The notes beneath the pieces are model-generated. The model saw nothing but the letters and a program-made list of their open reading frames with translations, was not told the DNA's origin and did no database searches. From contig NZ_JBFONW020000004.1 of the NCBI RefSeq assembly GCF_040783535.2, positions 248,001-312,000 on the forward strand: a stretch of DNA of 64,000 nucleotides. Reading direction: 5' to 3'. The position numbers and the translations under genes are program-made. Positions 9,051-18,304 of this stretch are shown in pieces; position 1 is the first letter of the stretch, and every line of letters begins with the position of its first letter. The DNA comes from Aestuariibius insulae. GTDB taxonomy: Bacteria > Pseudomonadota > Alphaproteobacteria > Rhodobacterales > Rhodobacteraceae.

Positions 9051-10006
9051 GCGACGGTCGCGAGCGCTTTTGGCGGGTTTTCGATCATCTCGACCGCCTC
9101 GTCGATGATCCGCGACCGGATCTCGGCGCGTTCGACCAAAAGCTCGTGCTCTCCGCGCTCCATCACCTCCATCCGGCCTCGGGGCCAGCGGTCCATGCGC
9201 GCCTTGATCCGAAGCTTGTCGACGATGCGCTCGTTCTCTCCGACAAAGGCGATGGCGGGGATGTCGGGCGAGGGGCGGCTGGCGAGGTGGCGCATTTCGC
9301 GGAGCGCCTCATTCAGCCAGTGCAGGCTGGGCCCGCCAAGCGCGAGATCGGGGTGATTGATTAGCTGTTCTTTGAGCAGATCGAACATCTCGGCGTCGGA
9401 GGTGAGGGTGTTATCCTCGAACGGAGCACGCAGCACATAGGTCTCTCCGCCCTGGCCGGGGGGATAGATGTGACCGAAGCGCAGCGGGCGCGACAGGGTC
9501 GAAAGGCCCCATGCGACGGGGCGCAGCGGCGGGGTCAGGCGGATTCCCCACATCGGACCCGAGAAGGTGGCGGTGTCGACGGCCAGACCCTCCATCAGCG
9601 AGCGCAAGCCGATGCAGCCGCCCATGGAATGGGCGATGAGGTTATAGGGCGCGGGCAGTGACAGCGATGGAAGGGCCGCCATGACGGCGGCCACGTCGAG
9701 CTGATAGTCGGGAAAGCGCAGCACGTGCCCGGTGGCGCGGTTGGGCAAGAGGCGATCGGCGAGGCCTTGCCCCCGCCAATCCACCGCGACCGACGAATAG
9801 CCGTGTTCGGCCAGTGCGGCGGCGGTGACGCCGTATTTTTCAGCGTATTCCGTGCGTCCGGGGAAAAGAAGAACAGTGCCCTTTTGCGTGTCCGGAGATG
9901 TCCAGACCGAGATGCGGATCCGAAGATCGTCCTCGGTGCGCAACCAATAGGCGGCGCCGCCTTCGGGGCCGCGGGAGACATCGTGGTGGAAGGGCGCCTG
10001 TTCCAT
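9047..10006 (-). CDS. Alpha/beta hydrolase, lysophospholipase-like
   Basis: Protein of 319 residues with the serine hydrolase fold. An oxyanion region around LLFPGRTEY is followed by the nucleophile elbow AHSMGG with Ser127. A later GENERIVD segment should carry the acidic residue, and the His is expected in RGEHELL. It resembles the monoglyceride lipase/lysophospholipase PldB group of alphaproteobacteria. It lies 5 bp downstream of the SCP2 gene on the same strand, so the two are probably co-transcribed, hinting at a lipid-related job. Confidence 0.8.
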   Translation of the reverse strand: MEQAPFHHDVSRGPEGGAAYWLRTEDDLRIRISVWTSPDTQKGTVLLFPGRTEYAEKYGVTAAALAEHGYSSVAVDWRGQGLADRLLPNRATGHVLRFPDYQLDVAAVMAALPSLSLPAPYNLIAHSMGGCIGLRSLMEGLAVDTATFSGPMWGIRLTPPLRPVAWGLSTLSRPLRFGHIYPPGQGGETYVLRAPFEDNTLTSDAEMFDLLKEQLINHPDLALGGPSLHWLNEALREMRHLASRPSPDIPAIAFVGENERIVDKLRIKARMDRWPRGRMEVMERGEHELLVERAEIRSRIIDEAVEMIENPPKALATVA

Positions 10007-10011
10007 CGGCG

Positions 10012-10299
10012 TCAGCTCAGCACGCCGGCCAGTTTCATCGCCTGACCCATATCGCCATCGACCGACAGCTTACCGGTCATGAAGGCTGTGGTCGGGTTTT
10101 CCTCGCCGTCGAGGATTGCCTTGAAGGTCTCGGTCGAGGCGGTCAGCGTGACCTCGGCCTCTTCGTCGGCTGCGCGCGCGCCGGCCTCGTCGATGATGAT
10201 AGAGCCCTCATCCTCGATCACGAATTTGGCCTTGCCGTCAAAGCCGCCGTCCATCTTTGCGTTGAGGGCGGCAACCGCCTCTGTCACGACATCACTCAT
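10012..10299 (-). CDS. SCP2 sterol-transfer domain protein
   Basis: Small cytoplasmic protein of 95 residues consisting of one sterol carrier protein 2 fold, a lipid-binding module. The ending FMTGKLSVDGDMGQAMKLAG is the typical signature. It precedes the alpha/beta hydrolase in a two-gene unit and diverges from the TPR gene at 10375. The bacterial ligand is unknown; a long-chain acyl compound is a family-based guess. Confidence 0.85.
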   Translation of the reverse strand: MSDVVTEAVAALNAKMDGGFDGKAKFVIEDEGSIIIDEAGARAADEEAEVTLTASTETFKAILDGEENPTTAFMTGKLSVDGDMGQAMKLAGVLS

Positions 10300-10374
10300 C
10301 TTTTGGATCGTCCTCTACATTTTGTGACGCGGTCAAGGCTAGCATCGCCGCTGTCTTCCGCTAATATCGGTATC

Positions 10375-10929
10375 ATGTATCGCTCTCTTGGACAGATCAA
10401 ACATATCGTGACGGCAGGCGCCCTACTGATCAGCACTGCGGCAGTCGCCGAGACTGGCAAGCTCGATGCGCTTTACGATCAACTGCAGGACGCGACAGAA
10501 GACACGTATCTTTCGATTGAAGAGCAGATTTATACCGAATGGGGCAGGTCTGGCTCGGCTTCCATGGATTTACTCGTAAAACGGGGTCGCGAAGCGATCG
10601 AGGTTGGCGACACCGAGGCCGCGCTCGATCATTTCTCGGCGCTGGTCGACCATGCGCCGGATTTTGCCGAAGGGTATGCGGGACGGGCGCAGGCCTATTT
10701 CGAGTTAGGGCTATTCGGTCCGGCGCTTGACGATCTGCGACAGACGCTTGTTCTTGAGCCGCGCCATTTCGGCGCAATGGCCGGACTTGCCATCATGTTC
10801 GAAGCGATGGAAGAACCCGCTCGCGCGTTGGAAGCCTATGAGGCGGCGGCAGCCGTTCATCCGCTTGAGCCCTCCATCGCAGGGGCGATCGAACGGCTCG
10901 AACGCCGGCTCGACGGGCAAACGATCTGA
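10375..10929 (+). CDS. Exported TPR-repeat protein
   Basis: Protein of 184 residues with a signal peptide (residues 1 to about 25, ending TAAVAETGK) and about three tetratricopeptide repeats from residue 65 to 165. It is likely periplasmic and mediates protein-protein contacts. The start at 10375 is preferred to a much longer upstream frame, because that extension runs antisense through the SCP2 and hydrolase genes and lacks a signal peptide. It ends 25 bp before the helicase and probably shares its promoter. Confidence 0.75.
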   Translation: MYRSLGQIKHIVTAGALLISTAAVAETGKLDALYDQLQDATEDTYLSIEEQIYTEWGRSGSASMDLLVKRGREAIEVGDTEAALDHFSALVDHAPDFAEGYAGRAQAYFELGLFGPALDDLRQTLVLEPRHFGAMAGLAIMFEAMEEPARALEAYEAAAAVHPLEPSIAGAIERLERRLDGQTI

Positions 10930-10954
10930 ACGGCGCGGCGCGCCGGGGACCCTC

Positions 10955-13849
10955 ATGACAGCACAGATCACGGCCGTTCTCGGCCCGACCAACACCGGCA
11001 AAACGCATTACGCGATCGAGCGTATGCTGGCCTATCCGACCGGCATCATTGGCCTACCGCTGCGGCTTCTGGCGCGCGAGGTCTATGATCGGATCGTGGC
11101 TGTGCGCGGCCCGTCGGTCGTCGCTCTGATCACCGGCGAAGAGCGGATCGTGCCGGAGCGGGCCGCCTATTGGGTCTGCACGGTCGAGGCGATGCCCGAG
11201 GGAATGGGCTGCGATTTTCTGGCCATTGACGAGATCCAGCTCTGTGCCGATCCCGAGCGGGGGCATGTATTTACCGACCGGCTGCTGAATGCGCGGGGGC
11301 ATAAAGAAACGTTGTTTCTGGGCGCCTCGACAATGCGCAGCGCGATTGCTGCAATGGTGCCGAAGGTGCATTTCATGGGCCGCGAGCGGCTGAGCACGCT
11401 GAGTTACAGCGGGTCCAAGAAGGTCTCTCGCCTGCGGCCGCGGTCGGCGATTGTCGGGTTTTCGGTCGATAATGTTTACGCCATCGCCGAACTTCTGCGG
11501 CGCCAGAAGGGCGGGGCTGCCGTGGTAATGGGTGCGCTGAGCCCGCGGACGCGCAATGCGCAGGTCGATCTCTATCAGAACGGGGATGTCGATTACCTCG
11601 TGGCGACGGATGCGATCGGGATGGGGCTGAACCTCGATATTGATCACGTCGCGTTCTCCAGTCTGACGAAATTCGACGGGCGCCGCATGCGGCCCCTGAT
11701 GCCCAACGAGCTGGCGCAGATCGCGGGCCGGGCGGGCCGGGGGATGAGCAACGGGACCTTCGGCGTGACCGGCGAAGTGACCGAGATGGATCCCGGCGTG
11801 GTGGAGGCGATCACGAGCCACAGCTTTGCCCCCGTGCGCAAACTGCAATGGCGGAACGGCGATCTGCGGTTCGGATCGGTTGGTGTTTTGATCGCCTCGC
11901 TAGAGGAGCGCACGGACGACGAGTGGCTGACGCGCGTGCGTGAAAGCGACGATCTGGCCGCGCTCAAGACGCTGGCGCAAGAGGCCGAGGTGATGGCGCG
12001 GGCCTCTGATGTTCGGTCTGTGCGGCTGCTTTGGGATGTCTGCCGCGTGCCTGATTTTCGGGGGATCAGCGCAAGCGAACATGCCGGTTTGCTGAGTGAC
12101 ATCCATGGGTTCCTGCATCAGCACGGGCAGGTGCCCGATGATTGGATGGCCCGCCAGGTCAAGCGGATCGACCGGTCCGACGGGGATATCGACACGCTCT
12201 CCAAGCGGCTGGCATATATCCGCACATGGACCTATGTCGCGCAGCGGAAGGGCTGGACGCGCGATGAAATGCATTGGCGCGGCGAGACTCGGGCGGTAGA
12301 AGACCGCCTATCGGATGCCCTTCACGGGGCATTGACCCAAAGATTCGTGGATCGCCGGACCAGCGTTTTGCTCCGGCGGCTCAAACAGAAGGAGCGCCTC
12401 ATGGCCGAGGTGAACGATAAGGGCGAAGTGACTGTCGAAGGGCAGTTTGTCGGAAAGCTGGACGGGTTCCGGTTCCGGCAGGACAGCGCATCCAGCCCGG
12501 ACGAGGCCAAGACGCTGCGCGCCGCGTCGCTTGCCGCTATTGTCCCGCAGATGCATCTGCGGGCGGACCGGTTCTATAATGCGCCCGATACCGAGATCGA
12601 CTTTACCGAGCAGGGCGGCCTGATGTGGGGAGAGATGGCGGTCGGCAAGCTGGTTGCGGGCTCTGAACCGCTCAAGCCGCAGATCGCCGCCTTTGTCGAT
12701 GACGAGGCGGGGGCCGAGATCGCCGAAAAGGTGAAGCGGCGGCTACAGCATTTCATCGACCGCAAGATCGCAACGCTGTTCGAGCCGCTGTTGGCGATGT
12801 CCAAGGACGAGACGCTGACAGGTCTTGCACGCGGCTTTGCCTTCCGGATGGTCGAGGCGATGGGGATCCTGCCGCGCGCTGACGTGGCCTCGGAGGTGAA
12901 GGCGCTGGAGCAGGATGCCCGCGCGGCCTTGCGCAAGCATGGCGTGCGGTTCGGGCAGTTCACGATCTTTCAGCCGCTTCTGCTGAAGCCCGCACCGGTT
13001 CGGCTGCGGTTGGTGCTGTGGTCGCTGGCGAAGGAGTTGCAGGAATTCCCCGAGAGCCCTCCGCCCGGGTTGGTGACGGTACCTGTGACCGAAGGTTTGC
13101 CGTCCGGGTATTGGACCGTTGCGGGCTATCGCGCGGCGGGCGACCGGGCGATCCGGATCGACATGCTGGAGCGGCTTGCCGATCTGATCCGGGGGCAAGA
13201 CACGCGCGGCGGTTTCGAGGCCAATCCCGATATGCTCTCGATCACCGGAATGACGCTCGAGCAGTTTTCGAAGCTGATGGAAGGCCTTGGCTACAAGGCC
13301 GAGAAGAGCGAACGGCTGAAGGTGAAAGCGGCGCAAGGTGATCCGGAACGGCCCGGTCCGTCCGATGAGACACAGCCGCCGGCGCCGGAGGAAACACCGG
13401 TCGAAACGCCTGATGCGCCGCCGCTTTCACCGCCGGTGGAGGATCCACAACCGGAGATTCCAACCGAAATCTCTAAAAGCGTGCCGGACATGCCACCAGA
13501 TGCGCTGACGATGTCGGCAGCTACGGCTCAGCCTGAGACGGCCACCCCTGTTTCCCCTGATGTGGATGCCGAGGGCGAAAGTGCAGCAAGTGCCATGCCG
13601 GACACTAAGGCAGAACCTGAGATGGAGGTGTTCTACACCTTCACCTGGGCCGGCAACCGGCCTTCGCGGCAAGGGCAGCGGCCCAAGCAGGGAGGCAAGC
13701 CTAAGCCGCAGGGCAGAGGCGGGCCGCGTGGAAAAGGGAAGGCCGATCAAAAGGCAAAGACCTTCGCCGCCAAACCGGCACGGCGCGAGAAGCAGATCGA
13801 TCCCGACAATCCCTTTGCGGCTGCCTTGCAAGGCTTCAAGCCCGAGTGA
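10955..13849 (+). CDS. Suv3-like superfamily 2 helicase with basic C-terminal tail
   Basis: Protein of 964 residues similar to the mitochondrial RNA helicase Suv3. The Walker A motif GPTNTGKTH lies at 10-18, the DEIQ motif II at 92-95, motif V ATDAIGMGLN at 217-226 and motif VI QIAGRAGRG at 255-263. A long C-terminal region follows: a Pro/Glu-rich stretch from about 790, then a Lys/Arg/Gly/Gln-rich basic segment likely to bind RNA. The ATG at 10955 puts the P-loop at residue 10, as expected; longer frames are artefacts. The stop overlaps the GTG of the S4 protein by GTGA. Likely role: RNA unwinding in decay or ribosome-related processes. Confidence 0.85.
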   Translation: MTAQITAVLGPTNTGKTHYAIERMLAYPTGIIGLPLRLLAREVYDRIVAVRGPSVVALITGEERIVPERAAYWVCTVEAMPEGMGCDFLAIDEIQLCADPERGHVFTDRLLNARGHKETLFLGASTMRSAIAAMVPKVHFMGRERLSTLSYSGSKKVSRLRPRSAIVGFSVDNVYAIAELLRRQKGGAAVVMGALSPRTRNAQVDLYQNGDVDYLVATDAIGMGLNLDIDHVAFSSLTKFDGRRMRPLMPNELAQIAGRAGRGMSNGTFGVTGEVTEMDPGVVEAITSHSFAPVRKLQWRNGDLRFGSVGVLIASLEERTDDEWLTRVRESDDLAALKTLAQEAEVMARASDVRSVRLLWDVCRVPDFRGISASEHAGLLSDIHGFLHQHGQVPDDWMARQVKRIDRSDGDIDTLSKRLAYIRTWTYVAQRKGWTRDEMHWRGETRAVEDRLSDALHGALTQRFVDRRTSVLLRRLKQKERLMAEVNDKGEVTVEGQFVGKLDGFRFRQDSASSPDEAKTLRAASLAAIVPQMHLRADRFYNAPDTEIDFTEQGGLMWGEMAVGKLVAGSEPLKPQIAAFVDDEAGAEIAEKVKRRLQHFIDRKIATLFEPLLAMSKDETLTGLARGFAFRMVEAMGILPRADVASEVKALEQDARAALRKHGVRFGQFTIFQPLLLKPAPVRLRLVLWSLAKELQEFPESPPPGLVTVPVTEGLPSGYWTVAGYRAAGDRAIRIDMLERLADLIRGQDTRGGFEANPDMLSITGMTLEQFSKLMEGLGYKAEKSERLKVKAAQGDPERPGPSDETQPPAPEETPVETPDAPPLSPPVEDPQPEIPTEISKSVPDMPPDALTMSAATAQPETATPVSPDVDAEGESAASAMPDTKAEPEMEVFYTFTWAGNRPSRQGQRPKQGGKPKPQGRGGPRGKGKADQKAKTFAAKPARREKQIDPDNPFAAALQGFKPE

Positions 13850-14238
13850 CGGGCGATCCGGCGCCGACCATTCGGGTGGACAAATGGTTGTGGCATGCCC
13901 GGTTTTTCAAAACGCGCAGCATCGCCACCCGGCTGGTCAGCGAAGGGCGGTTGCGCGTCGATGGCACGCCGATTTCGAAACCGGCGCGGATGGTCGGGCC
14001 GGGCATGGTCCTTACGTTCCCGCAAGGGCGTGCCGTTCGGGTCGTACGCATTCTGGCAATCGGAGAACGTCGCGGCCCCGCTGCTGAAGCGCAGGAATTG
14101 TATGAGGATCTGAGCCCGCCGCCCCCGCCCCGGAGCGATCCAAACCCATCTTTCGACGGCAAGGGACGCCCGGGCAAGAAGGAACGCCGCTACATAATCC
14201 GTCATCGTCGCGATACCGGCTCGGGTGATCTTGATTAG
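13846..14238 (+). CDS. S4-domain RNA-binding protein (Hsp15-like)
   Basis: Protein of 130 residues. The S4 fold occupies residues 8-70 (RVDKWLWHARFFKTRS is the characteristic opening), followed by a proline run and a basic tail. Hsp15-type proteins bind stalled 50S subunits carrying nascent chains. The GTG start overlaps the helicase stop, pointing to translational coupling and a shared RNA task. The gene is followed by fdxA after 51 bp. Confidence 0.85.
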   Translation: MTGDPAPTIRVDKWLWHARFFKTRSIATRLVSEGRLRVDGTPISKPARMVGPGMVLTFPQGRAVRVVRILAIGERRGPAAEAQELYEDLSPPPPPRSDPNPSFDGKGRPGKKERRYIIRHRRDTGSGDLD

Positions 14239-14289
14239 GGCGGTCTTTATGCGTAGGTCGCTATGGGGTCCGACAATCGGGAAGGCATT

Positions 14290-14625
14290 ATGACCTATAT
14301 CGTCAACGACAGCTGCATCGCCTGCAAATACACCGATTGCGTCGAGGTATGCCCGGTCGACTGTTTCTACGAAGGCGAGAACATGCTCGTCATTCATCCC
14401 GACGAGTGCATCGATTGCGGCGTCTGCGAGCCGGAGTGCCCAGCCGATGCGATCCGCCCCGATACAGAGCCGGATATGGAGAAGTGGGTCGAGTTCAACC
14501 GCAAGTATTCAGAGATTTGGCCGGTGATCATCACCAAGAAGGATCCGCTTCCGACCGCCGAGGAGATGGACGGCAAGGAAGGCAAGATGGAGCTCTTCTC
14601 AGAAGCCGCAGGCGAGGGCGGCTGA
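14290..14625 (+). CDS. fdxA: 7Fe ferredoxin FdxA
   Basis: Low-potential electron carrier of 111 residues with one [3Fe-4S] and one [4Fe-4S] cluster. The first Cys group is CIACKYTDCVEVCP from residue 9, the second is CIDCGVCEPECP. The tail (KWVEFNRKYSEIWP) is characteristic of FdxA of alphaproteobacteria. The start at ATG 14290 was chosen because the mature-type N terminus MTYIV matches the family; an upstream ATG at 14263 would add nine residues. Confidence 0.95.
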   Translation: MTYIVNDSCIACKYTDCVEVCPVDCFYEGENMLVIHPDECIDCGVCEPECPADAIRPDTEPDMEKWVEFNRKYSEIWPVIITKKDPLPTAEEMDGKEGKMELFSEAAGEGG

Positions 14626-14723
14626 TTCGGGCCTGAACGGTACTTGAAAACAACGTCCCGCTTCTCTCCAACGGACATTGGTATTTGGCAGTGTATCGCA
14701 CCGTAGCGAAGAAGCCATTTCTG

Positions 14724-14732
14724 TGCTATAAG
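14724..14732 (+). promoter_or_regulatory. Possible extended -10 promoter upstream of carD
   Basis: TGC followed by TATAAG (14727-14732) matches an extended -10 element. No convincing -35 is seen. Transcription would begin near 14740, before the hairpin at 14779-14808. Confidence 0.3.
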
Positions 14733-14778
14733 GCGCTCAATGCTGTCCACCATTTGAATAGACATTGCGACATCTGGG

Positions 14779-14808
14779 CCGACGGAGATGCGTCTCCGCC
14801 GGTTTTCT
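14779..14808 (+). terminator. Terminator-like hairpin in the fdxA-carD interval
   Basis: Stem 14779-14788 pairs with 14793-14802 around loop TGCG, with one A.C mismatch, followed by TTTTCT. GACATC (14769-14774) and GATGTC (14816-14821) could form an outer stem. It lies 53 bp before carD, so it may be an attenuator, the end of a short RNA, or a late fdxA terminator. Confidence 0.4.
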
Positions 14809-14860
14809 GTCGCTTGATGTCAAGGTGTGACTGCCGAGATGACCGAGGAGAAAGACCGGT

Positions 14861-15370
14861 ATGACTAAATCGAAGAAAAGAGACTTTAGCCCAGACGAGT
14901 TTGTCGTCTACCCAGCGCATGGCGTCGGCAAGATCGTCTCGATCGAAGAGCAGGAAGTGGCCGGGATTACACTGGAGCTGTTCGTGATCTCGTTCGAGAA
15001 GGACAAGATGACGTTGCGCGTACCGACGCACAAGGCGACCGAAGTGGGAATGCGCTCACTCAGCTCGCCTGATGTGGTGTCCGCCGCAATGAAGACGCTG
15101 CGCGGCAAAGCCAAGGTCAAAAAGGCGATGTGGTCCCGCCGGGCGCAGGAATACGAACAGAAGATCAATTCTGGCGATCTGATCGCCATCGCAGAAGTTG
15201 TGCGCGATTTGCATCGGGCCGACGATCAGCGAGAACAAAGCTATTCGGAGCGTCAGCTTTACGAGGCTGCGCTGGAGCGTCTTACGCGTGAGATTGCAGC
15301 CGTGGGCAACGGGGACGAGACCGATGCCGCAAAGGAAATCGGTGACGTTCTAATCAGCCGCGCCGCGTAA
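14861..15370 (+). CDS. carD: CarD/CdnL-family RNA polymerase-binding transcription regulator
   Basis: Protein of 169 residues. The N-terminal Tudor-like domain (residues 10-70, VVYPAHGVGKI) contacts the beta subunit of RNA polymerase and is shared with Mfd. The helical C-terminal domain stabilises the open promoter complex, especially at rRNA and growth genes. A strong terminator follows at 15394. The 235-bp leader holds a promoter-like element and a hairpin, so its expression may be controlled before translation. Confidence 0.93.
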   Translation: MTKSKKRDFSPDEFVVYPAHGVGKIVSIEEQEVAGITLELFVISFEKDKMTLRVPTHKATEVGMRSLSSPDVVSAAMKTLRGKAKVKKAMWSRRAQEYEQKINSGDLIAIAEVVRDLHRADDQREQSYSERQLYEAALERLTREIAAVGNGDETDAAKEIGDVLISRAA

Positions 15371-15393
15371 GCTGCTGCATCCTTGATAGGACA

Positions 15394-15428
15394 ACGCCGC
15401 GCCTTGGATAAGGTGCGGCGTGTTCGTT
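15394..15428. terminator. Bidirectional terminator between carD and purD
   Basis: ACGCCGCGCCTT (15394-15405), loop GGAT, then AAGGTGCGGCGT (15410-15421) pair over 12 bp with one G.T wobble. It sits between two convergent genes and can serve both; only short T-runs follow on either strand. Confidence 0.75.
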
Positions 15429-15435
15429 TGTGGTG

Positions 15436-16689
15436 TCACGACAAGGCGCGCCAGCCGATATCGGTGCGGAAGCGTCCTTCGGGCCAGTCGATGCGCCGGG
15501 CCAGATCATAGGCCGCATCGCGGGCCTCTTGCAGGGAAGCGCCGCGGGCTGTGGCGGTCAGGACGCGGCCGCCTGTTGCGAGGGTGGTGCCGTCTTCGAG
15601 GGCGGTGCCTGCATGGAAAACCATTCGGTCGCTGGTCTGCGGAAGGCTAGGCAAGCCATCGATCCGGCTACCTATTTCATAGGCGCCGGGATACCCGTTG
15701 GCCGCTAGAACGACGCAGAGGGCATGATCGTCGGCCCAGTTGACGCGCGCCTCCTCCAGACGTCCTTCGGCACAGGCTTGCATCAGGTCGAGCGCCTGTG
15801 CGCCCAGCCGCATCATCAGAACCTGAGCTTCCGGGTCGCCGAAGCGGACGTTGTATTCAATAAGCTTAGGCGCGCCGTTCTCGATCATGAGTCCCGCGTA
15901 GAGAATCCCTTCAAACGGTGTGCCGCGCTGCACCATTTCGCGAAGGGTGGGGCGGATGATCTCGTCCATGGCGCGCGCGGTGACCGTATCTGTCACGACC
16001 GGTGCGGGGGAATAGGCGCCCATGCCGCCGGTATTGGGGCCGAGGTCGCCGTCGAAGGCGCGTTTGTGATCCTGCGCCGTGCCCAGCGGCAAAGCGTTTT
16101 CGCCTTGGCAAAGCACGAAGAACGAGGCCTCTTCTCCAGTCAGCATCTCCTCGATAACGCAGGAGGCGCCCGCCTCAGCGAAAAGGGCGTCGACGGCGTC
16201 ATGGGCAGCCAGCGCGGTTTCGGCGACGGTCACACCCTTTCCGGCGGCCAGACCATCGGCCTTGACGACGATGGGTGCGCCGACCTCGTCGATATAGGCA
16301 TGCGCTGCATCCGATGCATCAAAGCGCGCCCAAGCCGCTGTCGGAACCGAGGCGGCATCGCAGATCTCTTTTGTGAACGCCTTGGATCCTTCAAGTCGGG
16401 CGGCTGCAGCTGTCGGGCCAAAAACCGGGATGCCCGCCGCTTTTAGCCCGCCGGCGACGCCCGCAACCAGCGGAGCCTCGGGTCCGACGAGGACCAAATT
16501 GATGTCCTCGCCCTGAGCGAACTTTGTGATCTGCTTGCCGTCTTCGATGTTCAGATCGATCGCTTCCGCAATGCCGGCGGTTCCGCCGTTACCGGGCGCT
16601 ATGAACAACCGGTCGCATTTCGGGTTCTGCCGAACAGCCCAAGCCATCGCGTGTTCGCGGCCACCGCCGCCCAGGATCAGGATGTTCAT
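15436..16689 (-). CDS. purD: Phosphoribosylamine-glycine ligase (GAR synthetase)
   Basis: Second step of de novo purine synthesis: ATP-dependent joining of glycine to phosphoribosylamine. The protein has 417 residues, the usual length. It opens with MNILILGGGGREHAMAWA, then has the ATP-grasp domain at about 100-300 including PVVIKADGLAAGKGV-type residues and GDPEAQVLMMRL. It is divergent from xseA with a 70-bp spacer and convergent with carD. Confidence 0.97.
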   Translation of the reverse strand: MNILILGGGGREHAMAWAVRQNPKCDRLFIAPGNGGTAGIAEAIDLNIEDGKQITKFAQGEDINLVLVGPEAPLVAGVAGGLKAAGIPVFGPTAAAARLEGSKAFTKEICDAASVPTAAWARFDASDAAHAYIDEVGAPIVVKADGLAAGKGVTVAETALAAHDAVDALFAEAGASCVIEEMLTGEEASFFVLCQGENALPLGTAQDHKRAFDGDLGPNTGGMGAYSPAPVVTDTVTARAMDEIIRPTLREMVQRGTPFEGILYAGLMIENGAPKLIEYNVRFGDPEAQVLMMRLGAQALDLMQACAEGRLEEARVNWADDHALCVVLAANGYPGAYEIGSRIDGLPSLPQTSDRMVFHAGTALEDGTTLATGGRVLTATARGASLQEARDAAYDLARRIDWPEGRFRTDIGWRALS

Positions 16690-16759
16690 GCGCTCTCGCC
16701 TTGGCCTTGCCTAAGCCGCGTTCTAGGGTGAGCAGAAGCGCCAGGCAAGGAGCGGCGAC

Positions 16760-18298
16760 ATGGATCTTATCGATGACGGGCAGGCCGGGAACGCGCCGGA
16801 ATTTACGGTTAGCGAGCTTTCGGGGGCAGTCAAACGAGTTGTGGAGGGCGAGTTCTCTTTCGTCCGGGTGCGCGGCGAGGTCGGGCGCGTCTCCCGTCCT
16901 CGGTCGGGGCATCTGTATCTGGATCTGAAGGATGACCGGTCGGTGATAGCGGGCGTGATTTGGAAAGGACGTGCCCAAGCGCTCGCGACGCAACCCGAAG
17001 AGGGGATGGAGGTCGTCGCGACGGGACGGCTGACGACGTTTCCGGGCCAGTCCAAGTACCAGATCGTCATCGAAGAGATTGCGCCGGCGGGTGTTGGCGC
17101 CCTTATGGCGATGCTGGAAAAGCGCAAGGCAATGCTTGCCGCCGAGGGGCTCTTTGAGCAAAGCCGTAAGCGCCCCTTACCCTACCTACCCGAGGTGATC
17201 GGGGTCGTGACCTCGCCGTCGGGCGCTGTCATCCGCGATATCCTGCATCGTCTGCGCGACCGGTTTCCGCGCAAGGTTCTGGTCTGGCCGGTCGCGGTGC
17301 AGGGACAGGCCTGCGCGCCGGATGTCACGCGGGCTATCCACGGCTTCAATGCGCTCAGCGAAGGAGGAGCGCTTCCCCGTCCGGATCTTCTGATCGTGGC
17401 GCGCGGCGGCGGATCGCTCGAGGATCTGTGGGGCTTCAACGAGGAAAGCGTGGTCAGGGCTGCTGCGGAGAGCGATATCCCCCTGATCTCGGCGGTCGGT
17501 CACGAGACAGATACGACACTGATCGATTTCGTTTCGGATAGGCGCGCCCCGACGCCAACAGCGGCGGCGGAGCTCGCTGTGCCAGTTCGACTTGAGTTGC
17601 TGACCTGGATCGGGGAGCAGGAAACGCGGCTGTCGCGCGCGGTAACTGCAGCGATTACACAAAGGCGCCAGCGGCTGCGGGATCTGACCCGCGCCCTGCC
17701 GCGCAGTGATGCGCTGACGCAAAGTGCCCGGCAACGGCTTGATCTTTGGGAGACGAGGCTGCCCGATGCGCTGCGCCGGACCGCGCAGGTGCGCCGGATC
17801 AGACTGGGCGAGGTAGCAGGCTCTCTCAGACCCGGGCTGCTGCGACGCGGGATCGAATCGGACCGGCAGCGCCTGATAGATCGGGACCGACGTTTGACAC
17901 CCGCCTTGTCTCGCCGGATCGCTATGGATCGCGAGCGGCTCGCCCGCCGCTCGGATGGTTTGAAGGTCCATGAGATCCTTAAAGATCTGAACCGATTGCA
18001 AATGAAGCTTTTGGAGTTGGAGCGCCGTCTTTCCGAAGGATCTGCCAGAGTGATCGCGGATCGGTCGGCTCGTCTTGAGGCGCTTGTGCGCCTTCACGAG
18101 ACGTTGGGCTATCGCGCAACGCTCGAGCGCGGATATGCTGTTGTACGAGACGGGGATGCTGTTCTGACCCGAAAGGCGCAGGCTGAGACGGCGCAGCATT
18201 TGGAGATCGAGTTCGCCGATGGACGCCTGCCACTTAACGGGAAGCCGAAAAAAGCATCTCGCAAACCACCGCCCCCAGAGCAGGGTACTCTGCTCTAG
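16760..18298 (+). CDS. xseA: Exodeoxyribonuclease VII large subunit
   Basis: Catalytic subunit of the single-strand exonuclease VII, which degrades ssDNA from both ends. The protein has 512 residues. An N-terminal OB fold (about 14-110, FTVSELSGAVKRVVEGEF) is followed by the catalytic domain with GVVTSPSGAVIRDI, ARGGGSLEDLWGFN and SAVGHETDTTL motifs, and a long helical region up to residue 450. The small subunit xseB is not next to it. Confidence 0.96.
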   Translation: MDLIDDGQAGNAPEFTVSELSGAVKRVVEGEFSFVRVRGEVGRVSRPRSGHLYLDLKDDRSVIAGVIWKGRAQALATQPEEGMEVVATGRLTTFPGQSKYQIVIEEIAPAGVGALMAMLEKRKAMLAAEGLFEQSRKRPLPYLPEVIGVVTSPSGAVIRDILHRLRDRFPRKVLVWPVAVQGQACAPDVTRAIHGFNALSEGGALPRPDLLIVARGGGSLEDLWGFNEESVVRAAAESDIPLISAVGHETDTTLIDFVSDRRAPTPTAAAELAVPVRLELLTWIGEQETRLSRAVTAAITQRRQRLRDLTRALPRSDALTQSARQRLDLWETRLPDALRRTAQVRRIRLGEVAGSLRPGLLRRGIESDRQRLIDRDRRLTPALSRRIAMDRERLARRSDGLKVHEILKDLNRLQMKLLELERRLSEGSARVIADRSARLEALVRLHETLGYRATLERGYAVVRDGDAVLTRKAQAETAQHLEIEFADGRLPLNGKPKKASRKPPPPEQGTLL

Positions 18299-18304
18299 AC
18301 CCCG

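Noticed and set aside
9898..10374. Upstream extension of the TPR open frame
   Set aside because: It runs antisense through SCP2 and the hydrolase and would hide the signal peptide; the start at 10375 is better.
10727..10954. Upstream extension of the helicase open frame
   Set aside because: It overlaps the TPR gene in another frame; the P-loop is placed normally with the ATG at 10955.
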